NCBI GenBank assembly: GCA_040772005.1
Contig: JAXGYZ010000004.1
Coordinates: 124,001-188,000, forward strand
Direction of reading: 5' to 3'
Source of the DNA: MWBF01 sp040772005
GTDB lineage: Bacteria > Chloroflexota > Anaerolineae > CG2-30-64-16
Length of the DNA: 64,000 nucleotides
Part shown: positions 33,609 through 42,435 of the stretch, piece by piece
Layout: each line of letters begins with the position of its first letter
How positions within the stretch are numbered: the stretch's first letter is position 1
Position numbers and translations under genes: made by a program
The notes under the pieces: model-generated
What the model was told of the DNA's origin: nothing
What the model saw: only the letters and a program-made list of their open reading frames with translations
Database searches by the model: none

Positions 33609-36236
33609 ATGGCTGATTTGGTCAACGTGACCATCGATGATGTCAAAATCCAGGTTCCTGCGGGGACGCTGGTCGTTGACGCGGCGCGGGCGGCGGGCAT
33701 CGACATCCCGGTCTTCTGCTCGCATCCGAAGCTGGACCCCCTCGGCGCGTGCCGCATGTGCCTGGTCGAGTTCCCCGGCCCGCGCGGCAGCCGGCTCGAC
33801 ACCGCCTGCACCGTGCGCGTGAGCGAGGGCATGGTCGTCCAGACGGACACCCAGCAGGTGCGCGATGTGCGCGAGGCCGTGCTCGGCTTCATCCTCATCA
33901 ACCACCCGCTCGACTGCCCGATCTGCGACAAGGGCGGCGAATGCCCGCTCCAGGACCAGACGTACGAGTACGGGCCGGGCGCCAGCAAGTTCGTGGAGCC
34001 CAAGCGCCACAAGAAGAAGCACTATCCCATCAGCGACCTGATCATGCTGGACCAGGAACGCTGTATCCTCTGCTGGCGCTGCATCCGCTACCTGGACGAG
34101 TGGGAGGACAAGCCGCAGCTCGGCCTCTTCGAGCGCGGGGGCGAGACGATCATCGACGTCTTCCCCGGCCAACCCGTGGACGCCAAGACCTCCGGCAGCA
34201 TCATCGACATCTGCCCGGTCGGCGCGCTGACCAACCGGACGGCGCGATTCCGCTATCGGCCGTGGGAGCTGACCAAGACGCCCAGCGTCTGCACGCTCTG
34301 CCCGGTCGGTTGCAACGTCCGGCTTGACGAGCGGGTGCACGAGCTGCGCCGCATCGTCGCGCGGGAGAATCCCGCAGTCAACGATGAGTGGATCTGCGAC
34401 AAGGGCCGCTTCCTCACGCAGTATGTGGACCACCCGGAACGGCTGCGCACGCCGCTGATCCGTGAGAACGGCGCGCTGCGCCCCGCGACCTGGGATGAGG
34501 CGCTGCGCCGCGTCGTCGACCGGCTGGAGCGCATCGCGGAGGAGAAAGGCCCGCAGAGCGTCGGCGGCATTGCCTCCGCGCGCGTCAGCAACGAAGCCGC
34601 GTACCTGTTCCAGAAGTTCATGCGCGTGCTGGTCGGCACCAACAACGTAGACTATCCCGACGGCGCCGGCGTCCGCGCCCACCCAACGGGCCTGTCCGCG
34701 ATTGCCGACATCGCTAAGAGCGACGTCGTGGTGCTGGTGGGCATCGACCCCAGCGAACACGCGCCGGTGCTGGATCTTCACATCAAGCGCGCAGTGCTGC
34801 GCAAGGGCCAGAAGCTGGTCATCATCAACCCGCGACGGATCGAGTTGGCCCGGTACACGCAGGACGCGCGCACGAAGGGCGGCGCATACCTGCCGGTCTA
34901 CCCCGGCCAGGAGGCCAGCCTGTTGAGCGACCTGGCGAGCGCCGTGCAGGGTGCGAAGACCGAGAGCCAACCGGCGGCGCGTGCACAGGGCACGCGGCCC
35001 GCGGGCCAGCCGCCGGTTACGGCCAAGCGACCCGTGCCGCCTGCGCTGGCGGGTGCGGTAGATGCGCTGGCCGGTGCGAAATCGCCGCTGTTCATCTACG
35101 GGCCGGACGCAGCACGCGGGGAGCAAGGCCGCCAGACCGTGACTGCGCTCAGCAATCTGGCCACGGCGCTGGGCCACGGCGATAAGCTGGCCTACATCGG
35201 CGCAGAGGCCAACAGCCAGGGCGCGCGCGATATGGGCATGCTCGCCGACAGCCTGCCCGGCCATCTGCCGGTCAGCGAAGCGGCGGTGCGCGAGCGGCTG
35301 GGCAAGCTGTGGGGCGTGCAGCCGCCCGCCGAAGCCGGCCGCACCTATACCGAGATGGTCAGCGGCGCGGTGCGCGGGCTGTACGTCATGGGTGCGAATC
35401 CGGCGGCCGTCCCGGCCAATGCCGAGGCGCTGCGCAAGCTCGACTTCCTGGTCGTCCAGGATATGTTCCTGACCGAGACCGCGCAGTTGGCCGAGGTCGT
35501 GCTGCCCGCATGCAGCTTCGCGGAGGCGAACGGCACCTATACGAACCTCGAACGCCGTGTGCAGCGCGGGCCGGAAGCCATCCGCGTCGAAGGCGAAAGC
35601 CGCGCAGATTGGGCCATCGTGGCCGCGCTCGGAGAGCGTTGGCTGGCTGCCCAGGGGAGCGAGACTGCCGCAGAAGCGACCAAAGTGCCTGATTGGAAGC
35701 GGAAGAAGACCGCCCGCGGCAAGACCGGTCCCGCGCCCAAGCCGTGGCATTACAGCAGCGTGCAGGCGGTGGACGAGGAAATCAGCAAGGCTGTGCCCGT
35801 CTACGGCAACCTCCGGTGGGACACGCTCGGTGAGCTGGGCGTGCAGTGGCCGGCCAGCGCGCTCACGCGGGCCGCGCGGCGCCCCGAGCCGTTGAACATC
35901 ACGCCGCTCGCTGACCGGCCGGCCGGTGCATTCTGGCTGGTGAGCAGCCCGCTCCTGTGGGACGGCGACGTGCTGATGCAACATGCGGCGGATGAAGTCC
36001 GTGCACAGATGCCCGCACCGTTCGTCGCGCTCAACCCGGCAGATATCGCCACGCTGGGCCTGACCGAGGGCGCGCAGGTGACGGTAAGCTCTGCTGCGGG
36101 CGCGGTCATGCTGGCACTGCGCAGCGACCCGCATGTACAGCCGGGCAGCGCGTGGGTTCCATACAAACTGACCGGCTTGCCTGCGGAGACGCTGGGCGCG
36201 GGCCGCGGCCTGCCCGTCAGCGTGACGGTACGCTGA
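33609..36236 (+). CDS. nuoG: NADH-quinone oxidoreductase subunit G
   Basis: An 875-residue peripheral subunit. The N-terminal ferredoxin-like domain binds 2Fe-2S (CSHPKLDPLGACRMC plus a later Cys). HPLDCPICDKGGECPLQD gives the His-Cys3 4Fe-4S ligands, and CILCWRC with CPVGAL the next cluster. A molybdopterin-oxidoreductase-type domain starts with CTLCPVGCNV, which keeps extra Cys residues of the N7-type cluster. The C-terminal part has an Ala/Pro/Lys-rich insertion (around residues 680-720). Stop at 36234-36236. Confidence 0.95.
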   Translation: MADLVNVTIDDVKIQVPAGTLVVDAARAAGIDIPVFCSHPKLDPLGACRMCLVEFPGPRGSRLDTACTVRVSEGMVVQTDTQQVRDVREAVLGFILINHPLDCPICDKGGECPLQDQTYEYGPGASKFVEPKRHKKKHYPISDLIMLDQERCILCWRCIRYLDEWEDKPQLGLFERGGETIIDVFPGQPVDAKTSGSIIDICPVGALTNRTARFRYRPWELTKTPSVCTLCPVGCNVRLDERVHELRRIVARENPAVNDEWICDKGRFLTQYVDHPERLRTPLIRENGALRPATWDEALRRVVDRLERIAEEKGPQSVGGIASARVSNEAAYLFQKFMRVLVGTNNVDYPDGAGVRAHPTGLSAIADIAKSDVVVLVGIDPSEHAPVLDLHIKRAVLRKGQKLVIINPRRIELARYTQDARTKGGAYLPVYPGQEASLLSDLASAVQGAKTESQPAARAQGTRPAGQPPVTAKRPVPPALAGAVDALAGAKSPLFIYGPDAARGEQGRQTVTALSNLATALGHGDKLAYIGAEANSQGARDMGMLADSLPGHLPVSEAAVRERLGKLWGVQPPAEAGRTYTEMVSGAVRGLYVMGANPAAVPANAEALRKLDFLVVQDMFLTETAQLAEVVLPACSFAEANGTYTNLERRVQRGPEAIRVEGESRADWAIVAALGERWLAAQGSETAAEATKVPDWKRKKTARGKTGPAPKPWHYSSVQAVDEEISKAVPVYGNLRWDTLGELGVQWPASALTRAARRPEPLNITPLADRPAGAFWLVSSPLLWDGDVLMQHAADEVRAQMPAPFVALNPADIATLGLTEGAQVTVSSAAGAVMLALRSDPHVQPGSAWVPYKLTGLPAETLGAGRGLPVSVTVR

Positions 36237-36249
36237 TATTATCAAGTTC

Positions 36250-36322
36250 GTAGTAGGCGCTTCAGCGCCTTGACCCTGATACCTAACAGAGTCGTAGGGG
36301 CGAGGTGACCTCGCCCCTACGA
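36250..36322. repeat. Two palindromic repeats between nuoG and nuoH
   Basis: GTAGTAGGCGCTTCAGCGCC (36250-36269) contains a GGCGC-TTCA-GCGCC hairpin, and its exact reverse complement occurs at 52261-52280. The second, GTAGGGGCGAGGTGACCTCGCCCCTAC (about 36296-36322; here spelled with its loop), is a 12-bp stem. Both are non-coding. Confidence 0.75.
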
Positions 36323-36366
36323 TGGCGGGTTTTGCTAAACGCTCAAAACGACGACAGGACTAACCA

Positions 36367-37392
36367 ATGGACTGGATCAGCCTGATTCTCATCCCGGCAA
36401 TCAAATCGCTCATCCTGGTCATCGTGCTGCTGACCGGCTTCGCGTATGCGACCTGGTTCGAGCGGAAGCTGATTGGCCGCTTCCAGCAGCGCATCGGGCC
36501 GAACCGCGCCTGGGTGTTCGGGCTGGGCCATCCGATTGCCGACGCGCTGAAGATGATCTTCAAGGAAGAGACCGTGCCCTCTTACGTGGACAAGGTCTTG
36601 TTCGTGATGGCGCCCGGCCTGGCGATCGCGCCCGCACTGCTGATGTTCGCCGTCATACCCGTCGGGCCGACCATCACTCTGTTCGGCCGCGAGATCCCGC
36701 TCGTCGTCGCCGATGTGAATATCGGCCTGCTGTGGGTGCTGGCCATCGCCGGCGTGGGCACGTATGGCGTGATCCTGGGCGGTTGGGCCAGCAACAACAA
36801 GTACTCGCTGCTGGGCGCACTGCGCACCAGCGCGCAGATGCTGTCTTATGAGTTGCCGATGGGCATCCTGCTCATCGCGATCCTGCTCACCACTGCGCTC
36901 GGCACCGCGGACGGCACGGGCACGCTCAGCCTGGTCCAGATCGTCAGCATGGAGCTGCCCTGGTATATCCGGCTGTGGATTCTGCTCGCCTTCCCGCTCT
37001 ACTTCATCACGATGCTGGCCGAGACCTCGCGCAAGCCGTTCGACTTCCCGGAGACGGAGAACGAACTGGTCGCGGGCTTCCAGACGGAGTACGGCAGCAT
37101 CAAGTTTGCCCTGTTCTACATGACCGAGTACCTGCACATCCTGGGCGCCAGCGGCGTCGCGGTCTCGGTCTTCTTCGGCGGCTGGCGCGGCCCGTTCGTG
37201 GAGCAAGTGCCCATCCTGGGGCTGTTCTACTTCGCCGCCAAGGTCATCGCGATGGTATTCCTGTTCATCTGGGTCAGCGCCAGCGTACCGCGGCCGCGCT
37301 ACGATCAGCTTCTGCGCTTCTGCTGGACGTTCCTGTTCCCGGTGTCCCTGGTCTATCTGGCGATTACCGCCGTTATCGTAGTCTTGCTCTGA
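36367..37392 (+). CDS. nuoH: NADH-quinone oxidoreductase subunit H (locus 2)
   Basis: A 341-residue quinone-chamber subunit of ordinary length. WFERKLIGRFQQRIGPNRAW is the TM1-loop signature, ASNNKYSLLGALRTSAQMLSYELP and SRKPFDFPETENELVAGFQTEY (quoted in part) the Q-site loops. The locus-1 paralogue has RAPFDLLEADSE at the same loop. The two proteins have clearly diverged at the peripheral-arm interface. A TATAAT at 37421-37426 downstream may give nuoI its own promoter. Confidence 0.95.
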   Translation: MDWISLILIPAIKSLILVIVLLTGFAYATWFERKLIGRFQQRIGPNRAWVFGLGHPIADALKMIFKEETVPSYVDKVLFVMAPGLAIAPALLMFAVIPVGPTITLFGREIPLVVADVNIGLLWVLAIAGVGTYGVILGGWASNNKYSLLGALRTSAQMLSYELPMGILLIAILLTTALGTADGTGTLSLVQIVSMELPWYIRLWILLAFPLYFITMLAETSRKPFDFPETENELVAGFQTEYGSIKFALFYMTEYLHILGASGVAVSVFFGGWRGPFVEQVPILGLFYFAAKVIAMVFLFIWVSASVPRPRYDQLLRFCWTFLFPVSLVYLAITAVIVVLL

Positions 37393-37420
37393 GCCGTGAA
37401 CGACAGCCCGGTCACGGTAC

Positions 37421-37426
37421 TATAAT
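37421..37426 (+). promoter_or_regulatory. Candidate internal promoter -10 upstream of nuoI
   Basis: A perfect TATAAT lies 19 nt before ATG 37446 in the short nuoH-nuoI gap. No good -35 hexamer is present at 16-18 nt, so it would need an extended -10 or an activator. Confidence 0.35.
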
Positions 37427-37445
37427 GGTCTGTTTGAGGTGTTGA

Positions 37446-37916
37446 ATGGCTGTAAGTGATGGCATCAAAGGGGCCGTTGAGATCGCCAAGTCGATGGCGG
37501 TCACGCTGCGCGCGCTATTCGCGGGCCCCCTGACGGTCCAGTATCCTGAACAGCCCATCGCCGTGTACCCCCGTTACCGGGCGCGCCACGAGCTGCGGCG
37601 CTACGAGAACGGGCTGGAGCGGTGCATCGGCTGTATGTTGTGCGAGGCGGCCTGCCCGACCGGCGCGATTCACGTCGAGGCGGCGGAGAACGACCCGGAC
37701 AACCCGGTCAGCCCCGGCGAGCGGTACGCGAAGGTGTGGGAAGTCAACCTGATGCGCTGCGTCTTCTGCGGCGACTGTGAGACCGCGTGCCCGGTCGAGG
37801 CTGTCGTGCTCGGCCACGACTTCGAGCTCGCCAGCTACTCGCGCGACGGCCTGTTGTGGACCAAGGAAATGCTGCTGAAGCCCAGCAACCCCAACGTGGT
37901 TGTGCGGGCCGAATGA
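37446..37916 (+). CDS. nuoI: NADH-quinone oxidoreductase subunit I
   Basis: A 156-residue subunit with two 4Fe-4S clusters (N6a/N6b). The ligand sets are CIGCMLCEAACPTG and CVFCGDCETACPVE. The N-terminal amphipathic helix (KSMAVTLRALFAGPLTVQYP) docks it to the membrane arm. It is followed by a heptamer-repeat gap and nuoJ. Confidence 0.96.
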   Translation: MAVSDGIKGAVEIAKSMAVTLRALFAGPLTVQYPEQPIAVYPRYRARHELRRYENGLERCIGCMLCEAACPTGAIHVEAAENDPDNPVSPGERYAKVWEVNLMRCVFCGDCETACPVEAVVLGHDFELASYSRDGLLWTKEMLLKPSNPNVVVRAE

Positions 37917-37927
37917 CAGTACGGAGC

Positions 37928-38004
37928 GGTTGCAGGTTGCAAGTTGCAGGTTACCAGAGGCGCGTGCCCGGCAACCTGTAACTTGCAAACTTGCCAACCT
38001 GTAA
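37928..38004. repeat. GGTTGCA-type heptamer inverted repeat between nuoI and nuoJ
   Basis: Left units GGTTGCA GGTTGCA AGTTGCA GGTTACC (37929-37956); the right block (37971-38004) has the inverse GCAACCT GTAACTT GCAAACT TGCCAACCTGTAA. The 7-bp period is kept but the unit differs from the GATTGAA family. It ends 17 nt before nuoJ, next to its GGAGAGG ribosome site. Confidence 0.78.
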
Positions 38005-38021
38005 GCGTCGGAGAGGCGCCC

Positions 38022-38543
38022 ATGTTCTTATTCATCGTGTTTGCCCTGATTGCGGTGGCCGCGGCGGTCGGCGTCATCACCAGCCGCAAGCCGGTGTACA
38101 GCGCGTTGTTCCTCCTGGTCAACTTCGCGACGCTGGCCGCGCTGTACATCATGGTCCAGGCGCAATTCCTGGCTGCCGTGCAGGTCATCGTGTATGCCGG
38201 GGCCATCGTCGTGCTGTTCCTGTTCGTCGTCATGCTCATCGGCGGCGGCGAGCTGAACGATATCCGCGACCGCAACAAGACGCTCCTGGCCCGCATCACC
38301 TGGCCGCGGGGCGTTGCGCTGGTGTTGGGTCTGGGGCTGCTCGCTGCAGTCGTCTACGGACTGCTCAACGGCCAGTTGCTGACAGCCCGGAATACGGCTG
38401 ACGCGTTCGGCCAGGGCAGCGTGCAGGCGGTCGCCGCGGTGCTCTACACCGACTATGCCCTGCCCTTCGAGTTGGCCTCGGTGTTGTTGCTGGTCGGCAT
38501 GATCGGCGCGGTCGTCCTGGCGCAGCCGCCGGATAAGAGTTGA
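38022..38543 (+). CDS. nuoJ: NADH-quinone oxidoreductase subunit J (locus 2)
   Basis: A 173-residue five-helix membrane subunit. RKPVYSALFLLVNFATLAAL and QAQFLAAVQVIVYAGAIVVL cover TM2-TM3, and YALPFELASVLLLVGMIGAV the last helix. ATG 38022 is preferred to the in-frame start at 37944 because GGAGAGG precedes it and the upstream codons come from the repeat element. Confidence 0.95.
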   Translation: MFLFIVFALIAVAAAVGVITSRKPVYSALFLLVNFATLAALYIMVQAQFLAAVQVIVYAGAIVVLFLFVVMLIGGGELNDIRDRNKTLLARITWPRGVALVLGLGLLAAVVYGLLNGQLLTARNTADAFGQGSVQAVAAVLYTDYALPFELASVLLLVGMIGAVVLAQPPDKS

Positions 38544-38607
38544 AGGTTGGCAGGTTGAAGGTTGAAAGTTGGCGTACCAACCAACCTGTAACTTGTAACC
38601 CGCCAAC
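38540..38607. repeat. GGTTGAA-type heptamer inverted repeat between nuoJ and nuoK
   Basis: Left block 38541-38573 runs GTTGAAG GTTGGCA GGTTGAA GGTTGAA AGTTGGC; the right block 38577-38607 is the inverse (CCAACCAACCTGTAACTTGT...). The left block overlaps the nuoJ stop codon and shares 19 bp with the copy inside nuoL of locus 1. Confidence 0.8.
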
Positions 38608-38627
38608 AGGGCGCACGGAGTAAATGA

Positions 38628-38930
38628 ATGGTTCCAACATCTTATTTCCTGGTTTTGAGTGCGATTCTGTTCACGATTGGGACGGTGGGCGTGCTCATCC
38701 GGCGCAACGTGCTGATTATCTTTATGTCGGTCGAGATGATGCTGAACGCCGTCAACCTCACCTTCGCTGCGCTGGCGCGTCACTTCCTGGACCTGAACGG
38801 CCAGGTCTTCATGCTCATGGTCATGGTGGTGGCCGCGGCAGAAGTGGCGGTCGGCCTTGCCATCGTCATGGCCGTCATCCGCAACAAAGATACGACGAAC
38901 ATCGAGGACGTGAATCTGCTGAAGGGTTGA
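38628..38930 (+). CDS. nuoK: NADH-quinone oxidoreductase subunit K (locus 2)
   Basis: A 100-residue three-helix subunit. VLIRRNVLIIFMSVEMMLNAVNL has the conserved Glu (quoted in part as FMSVEMMLNAVNL), and VVAAAEVAVGLAIVMAVIRN the second. It ends NIEDVNLLKG, the usual NuoK tail. 54 nt later nuoL begins. Confidence 0.96.
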   Translation: MVPTSYFLVLSAILFTIGTVGVLIRRNVLIIFMSVEMMLNAVNLTFAALARHFLDLNGQVFMLMVMVVAAAEVAVGLAIVMAVIRNKDTTNIEDVNLLKG

Positions 38931-38984
38931 TTCGGGACTGACGCTCAACGCTCGTTTGGCGCAGCCGTCCGCTAGGGAGCTTCC

Positions 38985-40877
38985 ATGCTTGATTACGCCT
39001 GGTTGATGCTATTGTTCCCCGCGCTGGGGACGCTCATTATCTCGCTGTTCGGCACGCGGCTGGGGAAGCGCGCGGTCAGCATCCTCGCGCCCGCGATGGT
39101 GTTCCTCAGCTTCGCGGTCGCGGTCGCCTCATTCGTGGCCCTGCTCGGCCTGCCCGCCGAGGAGCGCAGCCACGAGGTGACGCTCTGGCAGTGGATGGCC
39201 GTGGGGCACTTCAGCGTGGACATCGCCCTGCTGCTCGACCAGCTCTCGGTCACGATGGCACTGGTCGTCACCGGCGTGGGCTTCCTCATCCACGTCTATT
39301 CCGCAGGCTACATGCACGACGACGCGCGCGTGCCCCGCTATTTTGCGTTCCTCAACCTGTTTATCCTCATGATGCTGACACTGGTCCTGGCGAACAACTA
39401 CCTGCTCCTGTTCGTCGGCTGGGAAGGCGTCGGCCTGGCCTCCTATCTGCTCATCGGCTTCTGGTTCGAGAAGCCCGCGGCCGCAGATGCCGGCAAGAAG
39501 GCCTTCATCGTCAACCGCATCGGTGACTTTGGCCTGCTGCTGGCGATTATGTTCATCTGGACGGGCGTCGGCTCGCTGCGTTTCGCGGATGTGTTCGCAC
39601 TCGCGCCGGAGGTGTGGACCGTCGGCAGCGGCGTCGTTGCCGCGGTGACCATGCTCATGCTGCTGGCCGCCACGGGCAAGAGCGCGCAGATCCCGCTGTA
39701 CGTCTGGCTGCCCGACGCGATGGAAGGCCCGACGCCGGTCTCCGCCCTCATCCATGCCGCGACGATGGTCACCGCGGGCGTGTATATGATCGCCCGGTCG
39801 GCCACGCTGTTCGACCTCGCACCGACGACCGGCAACTGGGTCGCCTGGGTCGGCGTACTGACGGCCTTCTTCGCGGGCACAATCGCGCTGACGCAGACCG
39901 ACCTCAAGCGCATCCTGGCCTACTCGACCGTCTCGCAGCTCGGCTTCATGTTCGTGGCCGTTGGCGTTGGCGCCTATGCCGCGGGCATCTTCCACCTCGC
40001 CACACACGCGTTCTTCAAAGCACTGCTGTTCCTCAGCGCAGGCAGCGTGATGCACGCGCTGCACGGCGAGCTGGACATCCGCAAGATGGGCAACCTGCGC
40101 GCCAAGCTGCCGACGACCTACTGGACCTTCCTCGTGGGCTCCGCCGCACTGGCCGGCATTCCACTGCTCTCCGGCTTTTTCAGCAAGGATGCCATTCTTT
40201 TCTATGCCTTCGAGAAGCAGATTCCGGTGTGGGTCATCGGCATCATCACGGCCTTCATCACCGCACTCTACTCCTTCCGCATGGTGTTCGTGGCCTTCTG
40301 GGGCCAGGAGCGCGACCGCCGGCTGTTCAACCACGCGCACGAGTCGCCACAGGTGATGACCATCCCGTTGATCATCCTGGCAATCGGTGCGGTCGTCCTC
40401 GGCTACATCGGCCTGCCGTCCATCTCGGCCATCAATAGCTGGCTGGACCCGGTCTTCCACCACGGTGAGGCGGCTGCGGAAGCGCACAACCTGACCCTGG
40501 AGCTGATCCTGCTGGTCGTCTCCGCGCTGGTCGCGCTCGGCGGCGCATTTGCGGCCTACCGGGCCTACATCGTGGATCCGGCGCTGCCCGGCCGCGTGCG
40601 GTCAGGGCTGGGCTGGTTCGCCCGGCTGGTCGAAAACAAGTACTACATCGACGAGCTCTACAACATGGTGATCGTCAACCCGCTGCGCGACTTCGGCGGC
40701 TGGCTGGGCCGGGTGTTCGACCAGCGCGGCATCGACGGCGCGGTGAACGGGCTGGCCGGGGTGACGGGCTGGCTCGGCACACAGGCCCGGCGCTTGCAGA
40801 CCGGCATGGTCGGCCTGTACGCCCTGGCAATGCTGTTCGGCGCGGTGGCGCTGCTGGCCTGGCTGGCGATCCGATAG
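38985..40877 (+). CDS. nuoL: NADH-quinone oxidoreductase subunit L (locus 2)
   Basis: A 630-residue proton-pumping subunit of ordinary length. VGWEGVGLASYLLIGFWF, KSAQIPLYVWLPDAMEGP, SALIHAATMVTAGVY, KRILAYSTVSQLGFMFVAVG and SVMHALHGELDIRKMGNL are diagnostic. The last shows the normal short form of the loop that is expanded in the locus-1 paralogue. The C-terminal lateral helix and anchor are present. Confidence 0.96.
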   Translation: MLDYAWLMLLFPALGTLIISLFGTRLGKRAVSILAPAMVFLSFAVAVASFVALLGLPAEERSHEVTLWQWMAVGHFSVDIALLLDQLSVTMALVVTGVGFLIHVYSAGYMHDDARVPRYFAFLNLFILMMLTLVLANNYLLLFVGWEGVGLASYLLIGFWFEKPAAADAGKKAFIVNRIGDFGLLLAIMFIWTGVGSLRFADVFALAPEVWTVGSGVVAAVTMLMLLAATGKSAQIPLYVWLPDAMEGPTPVSALIHAATMVTAGVYMIARSATLFDLAPTTGNWVAWVGVLTAFFAGTIALTQTDLKRILAYSTVSQLGFMFVAVGVGAYAAGIFHLATHAFFKALLFLSAGSVMHALHGELDIRKMGNLRAKLPTTYWTFLVGSAALAGIPLLSGFFSKDAILFYAFEKQIPVWVIGIITAFITALYSFRMVFVAFWGQERDRRLFNHAHESPQVMTIPLIILAIGAVVLGYIGLPSISAINSWLDPVFHHGEAAAEAHNLTLELILLVVSALVALGGAFAAYRAYIVDPALPGRVRSGLGWFARLVENKYYIDELYNMVIVNPLRDFGGWLGRVFDQRGIDGAVNGLAGVTGWLGTQARRLQTGMVGLYALAMLFGAVALLAWLAIR

Positions 40878-40889
40878 GTGAGAGGCATC

Positions 40890-42425
40890 ATGACTCAATT
40901 CCCTTTGTTGTCCGTTATCACTTTGCTGCCTCTCGTGGGAGGGCTGATCCTGCTGGCACTGCCCGGTGAGCGGCTTCAGAAGTGGTGGGCGCTCGGCGTC
41001 AGCCTGGTGACCTTCGTCATCTCCTGCCTGTTGTTCGTCTGGTGGCAGGCGGGCGAGGCCGGGATGCAGTTTGTCGAGCGGCTGCCCTGGGTGCCCCAGT
41101 TCAACATCCAGTATTTCCTGGGCGTGGACGGGATCAGCCTCTTCCTGGTGCTGCTCACCACCTTCCTGACGGTGCTCGTCATCCTGTTCTCGTGGGAAGG
41201 CGTCGAGAAGCAGCTCAAGACGTTCCTGGCGCTGCTCCTGGTGCTCGAAACGGGCATGATCGGCGTGTTCGTCGCGCTGGACCTGGTGCTGTTCTACGCC
41301 TTCTGGGAGCTGTCCCTCATCCCCATGTACTTCCTGATCGGCGGCTGGGGCGATGCGCACGGCACCTACACATTCCTCGGCCGCACGCTGCCCTGGCGCA
41401 TCTACGCCGCGCTCAAGTTCTTCCTGTACACCTTTGCGGGCAGCGCGCTGATGCTGGTCGCCATCCTGGTGCTCTATGCCCGCGGCGGGACGTTCGACCT
41501 GCTGGCGTTGCAGCAGATCGGACTGGAGCCCAACCTGCAATTCTGGCTCTTCCTGGCGTTCGGGCTGGCCTTCGCCATCAAGGTCCCGCTGTTCCCGTTC
41601 CATACGTGGCTGCCCGATGCGCACGTCGCCGCGCCGACCGCCGGTTCGGTCATCCTGGCCGGCGTCCTGCTGAAGATGGGCACGTACGGGTTCGTACGCT
41701 TCTGCCTCCCGCTCTTCCCGGACGCATCGCGACAGTTGGGCCCGTGGATTGCGGCCCTGGCAATCATCGGCATCCTGTACGGCGCGCTGGTCGCGCTCGT
41801 CCAGAAGGACGTGAAATCGCTGGTCGCCTACTCCTCCGTCGCTCACCTGGGTTTCGTGATGCTCGGCGTCTTTGCGCTCAATGCGCAGGGCGTGGCCGGC
41901 GCGACGCTGCAGATGGTCAACCACGGGCTGAGCACCGGCGCACTGTTCCTCATGGTCGGCATGTTGTACAACCGGCGGCACACCCGTCTGCTGGCCGACT
42001 TCGGCGGGCTGTGGAAGCAGATCCCCATCTACGGGTTCCTGTTCCTGATCGTTGCGCTGTCATCCGCGGGCCTGCCGGGGCTGAACGGCTTCGTGGGCGA
42101 GTTCAACATCCTGCTCGGCGCCTTCCAGACCAACCGCGCGTACGCCATCTTCGGCACGCTCGGCATCATCCTGGCCGCCTGGTATCTGCTCGTCGCGGTC
42201 CGCCAGATGCTACACGGCCCGCTCAACAAGGCCGAGAACATGGCCGTGCGCGACCTGAGTGTGCGGGAGATCGTCACGCTTGTGCCGATTGTCCTGCTCT
42301 TCTTCGTCATCGGCCTGTTCCCGAACCTGTTCTTCGACAAGATTAACCCATCGGCCCAGGCGGTCGTGGATGCGTTGAACCGGCAACAGCCCATCGTGAG
42401 CATGGCTGTGGATTCTGAGCGATAG
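40890..42425 (+). CDS. nuoM: NADH-quinone oxidoreductase subunit M (locus 2)
   Basis: A 511-residue antiporter-like subunit. LVLETGMIGVFVALDLVLFY, KVPLFPFHTWLPDAHVAAP, KSLVAYSSVAHLGFVMLG and NHGLSTGALFLMVG are NuoM motifs. ATG 40890 is favoured over GTG 40878 because GAGAGG lies upstream and GTG directly abuts the nuoL stop. nuoN follows within 10 nt. Confidence 0.95.
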   Translation: MTQFPLLSVITLLPLVGGLILLALPGERLQKWWALGVSLVTFVISCLLFVWWQAGEAGMQFVERLPWVPQFNIQYFLGVDGISLFLVLLTTFLTVLVILFSWEGVEKQLKTFLALLLVLETGMIGVFVALDLVLFYAFWELSLIPMYFLIGGWGDAHGTYTFLGRTLPWRIYAALKFFLYTFAGSALMLVAILVLYARGGTFDLLALQQIGLEPNLQFWLFLAFGLAFAIKVPLFPFHTWLPDAHVAAPTAGSVILAGVLLKMGTYGFVRFCLPLFPDASRQLGPWIAALAIIGILYGALVALVQKDVKSLVAYSSVAHLGFVMLGVFALNAQGVAGATLQMVNHGLSTGALFLMVGMLYNRRHTRLLADFGGLWKQIPIYGFLFLIVALSSAGLPGLNGFVGEFNILLGAFQTNRAYAIFGTLGIILAAWYLLVAVRQMLHGPLNKAENMAVRDLSVREIVTLVPIVLLFFVIGLFPNLFFDKINPSAQAVVDALNRQQPIVSMAVDSER

Positions 42426-42435
42426 GTTGGCTGAT

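Noticed and set aside
33192..36245. 1017-codon minus-strand open frame opposite nuoG
   Set aside because: Antisense to a well-recognised Complex I subunit; no start signal and no motifs.
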